A stretch of DNA of 64,000 bases from Megaleporinus macrocephalus. Lineage: Eukaryota; Chordata; Actinopteri; Characiformes; Anostomidae. Where the stretch lies: NCBI GenBank assembly GCA_021613375.1, contig CM038706.1, forward strand, positions 20,386,866 through 20,450,865, written 5' to 3'. The notes below the pieces were generated by a model, which did not search any database, had not been told where the DNA came from, and saw nothing but the letters and a program-made list of their open reading frames with translations. Both the position numbers and the translations under genes were made by a program. Shown one piece after another: positions 54,627-64,000 of this stretch (positions within the stretch are counted from its first letter, which is position 1; each line of letters starts with the position of its first letter).

Positions 54627-55179
54627 ACTCTGTATAGATTTGCAGTGACACTTCTCTCTGAGCGGACAAGTGAACAAAACACATGCCAGCAAAAAAAGCC
54701 CTCACAGCATAAATTAACAGTCAATCTACCAGCCCTGTGCTTTACACCTGTTAGAAAATGGTGGGGAAGACATATCACCTTTTCCCATATCTCTGTCGAC
54801 CACTACCTATAGATTTCACACACTTAACTCTCAAATGTGCACTGAAACCCTACAGTAACGTCCCTTACCAGTAGTAGTTGTGGAAAGATCACCCTTGCTG
54901 GCATGAGCATGAGCATCATGATCGTTAAATATATATCCTTACAATTACATTTTCTAAGCATATTTGCTGATGGCTTTCCCAAAGATCTATAGGTGGTTGT
55001 CACGTAATTCACTGTTTGTATTGTAATGCTAGCCCAGGGGGTGTCCAGTCGTCTCCACAAAGGGCTATCGAAGTTGCATGTTTTCATTCTGACACAGCAG
55101 GAACACACAGGATCAGTTTCTGAACATAGAGAGTAACCGATTTAACAAGTACAATCAGAATCAGCCATGCAAGCCAGTT

Positions 55180-55580
55180 TATGTTAGTCTTTGACTGGCG
55201 ATCTGTTCCGTGCCTGAGCACGTTTCACCCCAAAGGTCCAGTTCGAGTGCAGTGCCCAGGTGCAGTTCAGTTGGACTTAGGCACAGCATGCATCTAGTGT
55301 GATCGCTAACCATGCCTGAGCACGGAACAAGAACACATACATGCTGCGTCTGTCTCTTAAAACAAACATGGCAGTAAAGGGATCACTCTGCTGTACTGCA
55401 TGAGAAAGTGACTGCTGCACCATTTAGGGTTACAAACCTAGATTATGCCTATAATGGCCCTCCATGACGTAAGTGGCTGGGGCCCGGAAAAGCGCAATGT
55501 GAGCGCGCAGGCCAGCGGGGAAGGGGGGACAATCGTGCCTAGGCACAGTATCGGGACCTAGCCTGAATACTCCCTGAAGC
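55180..55580. mobile_element. GC-rich palindromic element, probably a decayed DNA transposon
   Basis: TGTTCCGTGC at 55204-55213 is the exact inverted copy of GCACGGAACA at 55320-55329. The hairpin CGTGCCTGAGCACG is at the left, and GTGCCTAGGCAC, a perfect 12-bp palindrome, is near 55535. AAAGGTCCAGTTCG and CCAGGTGCAGTTCA phrases lie between. Higher CpG than the flanks. Family not identified. Confidence 0.45.
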
Positions 55581-57674
55581 TCCCTGAAGCCAATAATAAA
55601 TACTCTTTCATAGCCACTTAGATATTTTGCTCTTACCATTGTGGAATATTTTTCTTTTTCTTTCCTAAATGGAGGACAGCTGGACCTGCTCACTTTTTTT
55701 AGTACGTGTCACAGAGCATTGTGTTAATTATTTAATTGTGTCATGTAGTACACCTGTCTGGAAGCATTTGCATGTATGTTTTTCCTCTCATCTATTCAAG
55801 TTTTTCTTTTTACCAGTCTCCGGTGATAACCCTTACTTATGACATGCATTTTCTAAATGATACAGTGGTACCAAAACCACAGTAACTCCAGCTGCCTTTT
55901 ACAATGTGTGAACACTTCATTACCAACATGGATCCAAAAATCACTCACTGACTACACTAATACTGAGTAGGTCCTTAATTTACTCTCAAAACAGCCCCAG
56001 GTCTTTGTGGGATGGATTCTACAAGACAGTAACACGTTAAATATATACAAATCAATAACCAATCATTTAGTGCAATAGTTCTATTGGGACGTGCCTGTCC
56101 TAAATCTTTTTCAGATTTTTAAATGTTGTTTTTATATGGATAATTGATCTTGATTACTTTTACTTGATTACTTTTAGATATAGCATGATTTTTATCCCAA
56201 TAAAAGTTATTTTAAAAAATACTGAAGCTTATTTTTTTACATCACTACTGAAACACAAATAGACACCTCTAGGAGCCTCTTTCTGGGCCACATGGTGAGT
56301 GTATGTATTGTTTTGAAGTTAATGTGTCCCAAAGTCTAAAAATCAGTAAGTAACGTTAGGAAATGTTCCAACTGGAACCAAAAGTAAACATTTTGGTTTT
56401 AATGAAAATACTATTTCTTTATTTTTGAACTCTTTAAAGATGTGTTTGGTAATCAGTGTAGCTTGCATTTTTAAGTCAAACTAATATAGCCAGATCAAAA
56501 GCATTTGAGTCTAAAGTCCAAGCCAGTTAAAAGTTTACAACGCGTTTTCATCTCTGAACCAATTCAGTAGAATGATCCATGTACTATAGTGTAGTCAGGT
56601 TTGTAGCATAGTTGCTTTGGGTGTAAGCCTTTATATTTACTGCCTCATACAACAGCCTCTGGAAAGAACATGCCAAAGCCCCAGATAGGGAATTGAAAAA
56701 TCGACCCTGTTAAATCTGCTGAAGTGCTCTTCTCAAACAAGAAGCTTCAAGAAATGAAAGAGAAAGAAAAACCCAGCTGGCTGAAGTGTGTTTAATGATT
56801 GCATTCTGCATACAATCAGCTTCTCTCTTTTCAAAGGGCCATCAATATGTCAAGAAAAGTCATATCCAAAGGATGTAGATCTTAACATCAAGGTTATCTA
56901 TTCTATGCAAGGCTGCCTCCCTCACTTAGCTCTCTCTCTTTCTCTCTCACCACTGTTCCTTACTGCATCATGCACTTTCATCAGATCTACTTCCAATTAG
57001 AGTAATCATGTTGTAGAGGAAAATCGATTAACAATGCAGTAAAAGTTTCCCTATTATCTGAAATAGCTGAATAGTATCTGAAGGGAAGATGGACTGGTAG
57101 CAGAGCTGACATCCATAAGGGCATGAGGGCGTGTGAGGCTGAGTTATGGCCAAGTTCATCTGCAGTCATGGGCACGTGCGCTTATATAGACCTTAGTATA
57201 TCTGCTTCAACCCTTTTATCGGTCTTCTTGAAGATGCTATGGTGGAATCTTTTTAGCCAGCTACATGTACACCAAATCTGCCTGTGATAGCTTCCAGTTT
57301 TCAATAGTTTTTAGCATCTGAGTATTCATGTGACAACTGTGTAAGAAGGAACGATGTAACTGCAGTATATCATTTCATTTTATTCCATGTCATCTTATAC
57401 AGTCCACATACAAGGTATGCACCAACCACAACAGAAACATTTTAGCATTAGCGTTAACATTAATGTTGGCCTCTGCAGCCATCATTTCATTTAAATAAAA
57501 AATTAAAAATCAGTGTTGAGCATATTACTGTTCTTGAAATGCCTCATTTGCATATTTAAACATTTTTAGAAATCTTAATGCAGGTAATCATTTTAATATT
57601 TTTAGTAATTTGTTTTACCCTATTCACCTGTTTTACCTATTCACCTGTGTCTTCTCTCAAAATATCTTCATAAA

Positions 57675-57860
57675 GATTAACATTAATTACTGATCACCAT
57701 ATTGATTTATCAGTCTACTCAAGCTTAAGCAGAGCTCAATAACACTGAGATTAATAACTGATCATCACACTGATTTATCAGTCTACTGAGGCTTTAGCAA
57801 AGCTTAATAACACCAAGATTAATAACTGATCATCAACACTCAGATTAACTGATTTATTAT
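57675..57860. repeat. Tandem repeat, period about 70 bp, 2.5 copies
   Basis: GATTAA..ACTGATCA..TGATTTATCAGTCTACT begins at 57675, 57749 and (truncated) 57817. Units are diverged, so the array is old. Confidence 0.85.
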
Positions 57861-58039
57861 GCAGGTTTATCTGTGTGATCTGTGTGACATTTGTAGAATA
57901 ACTTGATCATCACATTCATTTATAAGTGCATTTAGGTATTTATTCACTCTATTTAAAATACTATGATATGTCAAACAATGTGAATTTCTACAGGAAAAAT
58001 AGTAACACTGAATATATACTGTAAATGATATGTATTGCC

Positions 58040-58358
58040 AGAGGTGTTAAGTAATGAAGTACAAATACTTTGTTACCTTACTTAAGTAGAAATTTTGGTT
58101 GACTTTTTTACTTCTACTCTTTATGTTTTCACGCCATTATCTGTACTTTTTACTCCCTACATTTTAAAAATAGCAACGTTAATCCTATTTCATTATCGGT
58201 TTGTTTTCATTAATGTACAATGACATTCCAATAAAGGGTTTTGATAACATGCCTCTGAAGTTTGCATCATTACAATACTTATAGACAACTAGTCATCATA
58301 TCTTCTGCTCCATGAAACACATGTTGATGCTCAGTAGGACACATCCTATATATGGTTC

Positions 58359-58449
<91 letters not shown>

Positions 58450-58740
58450 GGCTGAAATAGGAAGCCTAGTGCATCCCAAATTTTAACAGAACATTATAGT
58501 CATTGTGGCTTTTAAAAAAATGTTTTTTTTTTTGTTTTTTTTGTGGAGGTGGGCAAGTGCACTATAGACCCCTGTGGTACGGCCTAAGCTTTTGTCCTTA
58601 ATGGCATTTTTTTCCTTACATTACTTTTACTTTTATACTTTCAGTAGTTTTGAAATCAGTTTTTGCACTTTTACTTAAGTAAAAGGCTTGAGTTGATACT
58701 TCAACTTCTACATAAGTATTTTTAAACCCTAGCATCTATA
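58040..58740. mobile_element. Interspersed repeat, family 2, copy 2 (fuller)
   Basis: It has the diverged core shared with 40255-40640, plus outer arms. The left arm has AAGTACAAATACTTTGTTAC and CTTACTTAAGTAGAAA. The right arm has TTTTACTTAAGTAAAAG and ACATAAGTATTTTTAAACC, giving an inverted arrangement of TTACTTAAGTA. A long (TA)n has expanded inside at 58362-58442. Typical of non-autonomous fish DNA transposons. No ORF. Confidence 0.7.
58362..58442. repeat. (TA)n microsatellite inside a repeat copy
   Basis: About 40 TA units. The related copy at 40.4 kb has only TACATTTGCAAATACATTTG in this place, so the expansion happened after insertion. Confidence 0.95.
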
Positions 58741-60506
58741 CTTCTACCCGAATAATGAATAGGAATACTTTTGATGGCTCAAGAAGGTTCAGCATCATGA
58801 ATTTCTAGAAAGTTGTTTCAGTTTACTAGTTAATGATGTTTTTTCTGTTATGTAAAGATTTTGTAATGTTCTTTAGAGAATTACTTCCAATTCCAAGCAT
58901 TTCACTTAGAGATGCCCATTATTAGTATCAGGCCAATAGTAGCAGAAAAGGCTTTAAAGAAAAGATTAATCAATGTGCTCTGATGCTGTAACAAGCAATT
59001 GCTTAGTGCAACAAAATGTACAGTTAGGCCACATACTAACAACAACAGTACAAACAATTAGCTGAGCATTATACAAGAATATTTTTTAGGTATTTGTATA
59101 ACTTAATTTCTAAAAATATTCACTAAATATAAATGCATTGTTAAAAACTAAAACCGATGCTATACTTGTGTTGGTTATGTATCTCTTTCTTTGGGGTAGA
59201 GGAGTGTTCCATCAGTGCTGTTTACGGGTTCAGCAGCTTTTTTTCACTATTCGCATCAGCTGGACCACAAATGATTGTCATGGAATTGGTAGTAGTAGTA
59301 GCATGCATCTCCATTTTCAAGGTGTTTTGACCAGCATTAACCAAAGTAGCTGTTTTCAACAACCTTACTCAAGGCAGAGCTCTGCACATTACCACATCCA
59401 CCAAGAGGTCCTTCAGAAGTCACAGGCCTAGCCAATAAATATCAATGACCGGCGAAGATAAATATTCAAATACATATTCATAGAGCAGCTGTTTTCCCCT
59501 GTCTCCTCTAGGAGAGGGAGAAGGTTATACTGAGGAGAAAAAAAACAAAGAAATTTGGAGCTTATTAAATTCAGGCCCTGGATAATGTCACTTATTCAAT
59601 CAAGAGGGGAGGTGAGGTAGTGACGGTTTGTTGGGTTGCAGTTCAAATGGACCCATGTGCAGTTACAGTGGAACAGCTTTCGGCCTGAAGTCTATGATGA
59701 ACCACAAACTACTGAGACAGAAATCTATGTGAGACCATTTCTTCCCACTGATATATGTGTTGTTCTCTGGAGAAAGGTGATATGAGCTGAGCATAGTATA
59801 TCAATCTGGAATTTAACTGTCTATAGGTCAGTAGAAGGGGTGATGTTGAAAGTAAGCACCATTTACACAGAAATGTCTCTTTGGCATGAGGAATGTGAAA
59901 GATGTGAGAAGTGAAAGAAGTGTATCTGTGGCTGGCGGGATGTCAGTCATCTGTCAGAAGTCTCCAAGGGGAGCGGAATGCATGTGTTGTAGAGTTACGC
60001 TGATGTTTGTTCTATTCCAATAAAAAATATTTAGTCCATTAAACATAAATAGCTGTCATTATGATGCATGCACTGGGTGCAAACCTCCCCATTTCCCAGT
60101 GATGTTTATTACGGCCAAACAACTGCAGCACCTGCATGTTTTCAACTTTAGCGTATTGATTAAACTTTTAAATGGTTGCCATATAACCCAGGGACATCAG
60201 GAAGATTAATTTGCGTCAATGTTCATCTGTAATTCATTAGCCATTTATACCCTACATCCACATGGGCTATCAAGAAAATGCAGGCCATTTTTCAACCCGG
60301 CACAGGCTTGGGAGTAGGAGCTGAAAATTGCACCGCATACAAATAAGACTGGAGCTTTCAGGAAACAGAGTGAGTCTGGAACGCTGCAATGAAGCATGAT
60401 AGAACTAATGCTCATAATGAAACTAATGTTTCCTCCTCTACTGGAAATAAAAGCCAATATGTATAATTATCAGAACTGGTCTAATGATACTAGAATAATC
60501 ATCGCC

Positions 60507-60509
<3 letters not shown>

Positions 60510-60547
<38 letters not shown>
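60510..60547. repeat. (TA)n microsatellite
   Basis: About 18 TA units just before a family 1 repeat fragment. Confidence 0.97.
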
Positions 60548-60549
<2 letters not shown>

Positions 60550-60590
60550 GTCCTAAATCTTCTGCACAAGGCTTTCTCTCCCTCAAAGAT

Positions 60591-60698
60591 TACTGTTTTG
60601 AACTCATGCTTTGTCTATTCTCCTCAGAAATAACTTATACTTAATGGTTGTTTTGACTGGAGGTGAAAATGAAGGGTGGTCTCAGACGTTTGCACAGT
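60591..60698. mobile_element. Interspersed repeat, family 1, copy 3 (end fragment)
   Basis: Shares AAATAACTT, TTAATGG, TTTTGACT, GGTGGTCTCAGAC and TTGCACAGT, in order, with the end of the 12945-13500 copy. Confidence 0.65.
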
Positions 60699-62279
60699 CA
60701 TCGGAGATCATTCCTGTCCAATGAAAAAAAAGGATCTCCAAAATTGTAAGTTTATTGGACAGGCCAAAAACATTCTTTAATGCTTTAATTTAAATCAATA
60801 CTCAAAGTGATTTTGTAGCACTTATCATGAAACGTTAGCACAATGTTTTTTGGAATGGAGACACTATACTATATGTCTAACAAGAGGTTTGTTGGAGAAT
60901 ACGCTACACCAAAATTAAACCAAAAAGTGGAGCGATGCCATACAGTGATCCATTTTGGAGCCCTAAAACACCTCGCAGGGGATGAATCTTTAAAGAACCA
61001 TCTTTGAAAAAGACGATGAACATTTTTCACAATTTACATTACCTCCACACTGAGTAACCACTCTCTATCAATGCAGTAGTTTCCCTAGAACCACATGTCT
61101 ACATTCGTTTTTGAAGACCGCTTTGTTTTTGAGAATTCTTTGTGGTCGACCTTTACCACCTTGAGTCATATTTCCCAAGTTTTACCTGTACAGGGATAAT
61201 CCATGGTTTACTTGTTGTGGCTACTAACAGTAAACAAAACACTGCAGCGTACATGAGAGACTTGTCTCTGAAAATGTCAGCCACATTACCGAGGCATTAG
61301 GACAAATGGCAAACCCTTTTTAAAAGATCCAAAGAAGCCTGGATGTTAGCTTAGATCGTGGGCCAAAGGATAACAAACGTCTTTCCAACTGTGCATCCAC
61401 TGGAACGCAGCGTTTCTCTGAAAAGCTCGGATGGCTAAGGTCAGAGAGTTCGGATTCAGACTGATACAAACCGGCACCACGACCCTGAATTAAGGCTGCG
61501 AGAGCCCCACAAGATGTTGAAGAGAGAAGGCGTGGCCATGTAACCTTTCGCCAAGCCGAGTAGCTCTCGCACAAACTCATGATAACAATGGACTGTGCCC
61601 TATTATTAGCATTATGCAGAAGACAGGTCCAGCGGAAGGTCTTTGTGATTTGCATATAACAAGAATTTCCAATGACGAAATTTAAACACAAGTGGTCGCT
61701 ATGGTGTTTAATAATTCACCATTTTAATTACAATGACGTCTCAAATTCCTCATTAAAATCGACTTAACTCTATTATGTTCATTAATGAAAGCTTTTATAT
61801 TAGACTGGAAATGCAACTCTTTTTTTTGTTGTTGATGTTCAGTCATTTACTTATGATATAATAGTAGTTGTTCAACTATTATTGGGATATTTAAATAATT
61901 CAATTTACTATTGGCCAGTTTAGACTTCCTTTTACACTAATAAATAGAGACAGTTGAGGAACCTCGATAAGAGCTAAGCCTATGCAGCCTAGTGATGGAA
62001 AAGGCCTGAGAGATTTACTTTAGCTCTATCAAAAGAGCCTGTCTGGAGAGAGCTTCTACACTACTTCAGAAATCCCTGATCAGTAACAGTGGGATGTTTC
62101 CTAATAAAGCAAAAACAACACATTTTGACATGTTGGGCTGCTGGAAATATTGAGTTCACTCTAACAGTAGACTCTGCAGTAACTTGACACTAGATTAATA
62201 TATCCCATAAAGGGATAGATGCAGTACAGAAGAAAATGAGTGCTATTTCATTTTCAAAGGTGTCCTCTTTGTGGCGTGA

Positions 62280-63400
62280 AGTTGCAGCACTGCGAAAGAG
62301 CGTGGCTCTCGCAGGATTATACCAGAATCAAATATTATGAATTGAAAGTGGCAGTATTCATTAATGAAGTCCTCAAACCGCTCCACTGATAAAGGCCTAT
62401 CACTCTTTGTGTTCCAACTTATGAGGCTGAGGAGGAAATTGAATTCTGGAGGACATAAATTTTGACTGAAGAAAGAGATTATAGTCGCAGCCTAATTCAA
62501 GACTGGTGAAATTAATTTCAATGACATTTATTCTACATAGAGCAAGTCTGTGTGAGGCATACAGTAGCTCTGGGCCCTGGAGATAAGGGAATAGTCATTT
62601 GAGGCGGAGTGCTCCAGCAGTTTACAAAGCCTTAATCTTCTTGGAACAACTCCTGTTCTATCATAAGGAGACTTACACTGCGGCTAACAGCTATTCTGCA
62701 CATGAATTCCGCCCGCTGTTTGTGTCAGCGCGAGTGCTGCTTGTGGAGGTTGTACTGTAAAAGATTATGACAGAGTACTGAATACATATCAGTTTGCAGC
62801 TCATCGCATTTACCGCACATAAGAGGCTCTAGCAGCAGGGAACCTAGTGTGACACAAAAAACACCATACACTAATTAACAGCACCGCTGTCAGTAAATGA
62901 CCCGATTAATCATTATGATTCAATAGCCATTTTAGTCCATGACGTTAAGTGTAGTTTGATAAGAGTTAAAGATTCCGCTATGTACTTTCTCTGAAGCTGA
63001 CTGATTGTGGTCATCATTAGCCACCAATTTCTAATTAAAAAGGCAAGCAAAGATAAGTGACCAAACCCTCAACAAAATGTGAAAAGTGTAATTTGCAACT
63101 GGGCTGATTTCCGTAATGGTCCCATTAGCGAGGTGATTGGAAAGTTACTCATTTAAAGTTTAATCTATGTGACAGGATTCAATAACACTCCTGTATTGTA
63201 TTAATAGCCTGAGAATGATTGCCGCACTTCTTATCACTTTGACATTGGAGGCAGGGCAGAATTAATGACCGTCTAAATTTGTGGGCATTACATGCGGCAC
63301 TACTTATCAAACAAACCCCATGAGGAAAAAACGTAAAGTCCACCGTCGGGCTCATTAGCGTGAACTAAACCGCTGAGTTAGAGAGGACGACACTCAGGGG
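62280..63400. promoter_or_regulatory. Candidate conserved noncoding block
   Basis: About 1.1 kb of complex sequence with no microsatellite, no recognised repeat and no coding signal. It has frequent ATTA/TAAT cores and E-box-like and CAATTTG-like words (for example TCATTAATGAAGTCC, GGGCTGATTTCCG and CCCATTAGCGAGGTGATTGG). In an lrmda intron such texture is often a developmental enhancer. The call rests on texture and context, not on a conservation test. Confidence 0.4.
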
Positions 63401-64000
63401 TCAGCACTCTTCAAAAGCATGTGAAAGAATGGCAAAAGTTCTGTACTGCTATTGGACCACCTTAACGGCTGCTATATCCTGCAGCCACGAATCAAATCCC
63501 ATTCCTTGGTGAAGCCGTTATGCAACTTCAGTTGCTTGAAATCTACAGGAAACTAAATTTCACTTGAGTTGCATAATGTCACTGTTGCATCTTGCAACAA
63601 CAAAGCTCATGTTCTGCACAGCTAGATTCATTTTCCTGACTCTCTCGACTGACTTAGATTTTACACAGCACAGAAGGAGCGAGGCATCAAGCACAACTGC
63701 AATGCTCCCTAAACATTCATTTTCAAATGATAACATACACACAACAGATAAAAAAATAATAAGGTCACTGTACATACAAAGATAACAAGAATGCTGCAAG
63801 TATCTAAACTACACCTTGTGGATGCCTTTATGGAGAAAGTGATCTGCTACAAGATGCTAAATACTGGGGGGCTCTGGAGGAGTCTGGGATCTCCTAATTA
63901 ACAATTTGGACCCTCTGAAGGTCTCAAAAACAGAATTCTCTAGGGTTCACTTATTATGACGTTGTGCTGTTCATTAGGGTAAAAGAGAAGATCAAACACA
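63401..64000. other. End of window, no gene
   Basis: AT-rich DNA. The last 150 bases (CTAATTAACAATTTGGACCC..CTGAAGGTCTCAAAAACAGAATT) weakly resemble 30570-30640 (CTAATTAAGTTTTTGGACCC..CGAATATCTCAAAAATCTGATT), so another old repeat family may be represented. Confidence 0.5.

Larger units (their letters stand above)
45271..64000 (-). other. lrmda: Probable lrmda intron (continues beyond the window)
   Basis: At least 18.7 kb with no further minus-strand exon recognised. Mammalian LRMDA is known for very large introns rich in conserved noncoding elements, so this fits. Contents: a polypurine tract at 46577-47340, interspersed repeats at 48600-49075, 51840-52140, 54211-54626, 55180-55580, 58040-58740 and 60591-60698, a 70-bp-period tandem repeat at 57675-57860, and complex DNA at 49520-50480, 53050-53450 and 62280-63400. 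Confidence 0.55.

Noticed and set aside
61320..61691. 123-codon minus-strand ORF as an lrmda exon
   Set aside because: No leucine-rich repeat pattern or flanking splice signals that convinced me; the composition looks random.

Overview
This window is vertebrate nuclear DNA, almost certainly from a ray-finned fish. It has small well-spliced exons in a large AT-rich, microsatellite-heavy background: long (TA)n, (CA)n, (GA)n and (AAT)n runs, and many decayed interspersed repeats of types I associate with otophysan fishes (characins, catfishes, electric eels). No bacterial operon, rRNA, tRNA, CRISPR or phage structure was seen.

From 433 to 20497 on the + strand lies the 3' half of the kcnma1 coding sequence (BK/Slo1 large-conductance Ca2+- and voltage-activated K+ channel alpha subunit). 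Nine constitutive or alternative coding exons can be placed with exact splice sites. They encode the second RCK domain (RCK2), the acidic calcium bowl, and the serine-rich C-terminal tail ending in VEDEC. The window starts inside an intron, so the pore, voltage sensor, RCK1 and the linker lie upstream. Two alternative-splicing devices are readable: a 28-codon cassette after the NIPIITEL exon, and a 29-base microexon. Including the microexon gives the VEDEC tail; skipping it shifts the frame and gives the EMVYR tail.

From 20498 to 45190 is the kcnma1 3' UTR and intergenic DNA. It holds a degenerate short-period array (24.5-25.15 kb), a 590-bp repeat present twice (36.2 and 37.9 kb, the first copy flanked by an 11-bp target-site-like duplication), a small terminal-inverted-repeat element (44.2 kb), microsatellites, and a few complex stretches that look like possible conserved noncoding elements.

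At 45191-45270 on the - strand is a single terminal coding exon of 25 codons plus stop. I assign it to lrmda (C10orf11 in mammals) from its peptide and from synteny: LRMDA converges tail-to-tail with KCNMA1 in mammals. The rest of the window (45271-64000) would then be part of a very large lrmda intron. It contains a 760-bp polypurine tract, a duplicated Tc1-like transposase relic, other repeats, and non-repetitive stretches near 62.3-63.4 kb that may be regulatory.

There is no evidence here for an undescribed multi-gene system. The most interesting content is the splicing architecture of kcnma1 and the repeat and regulatory structure around it.
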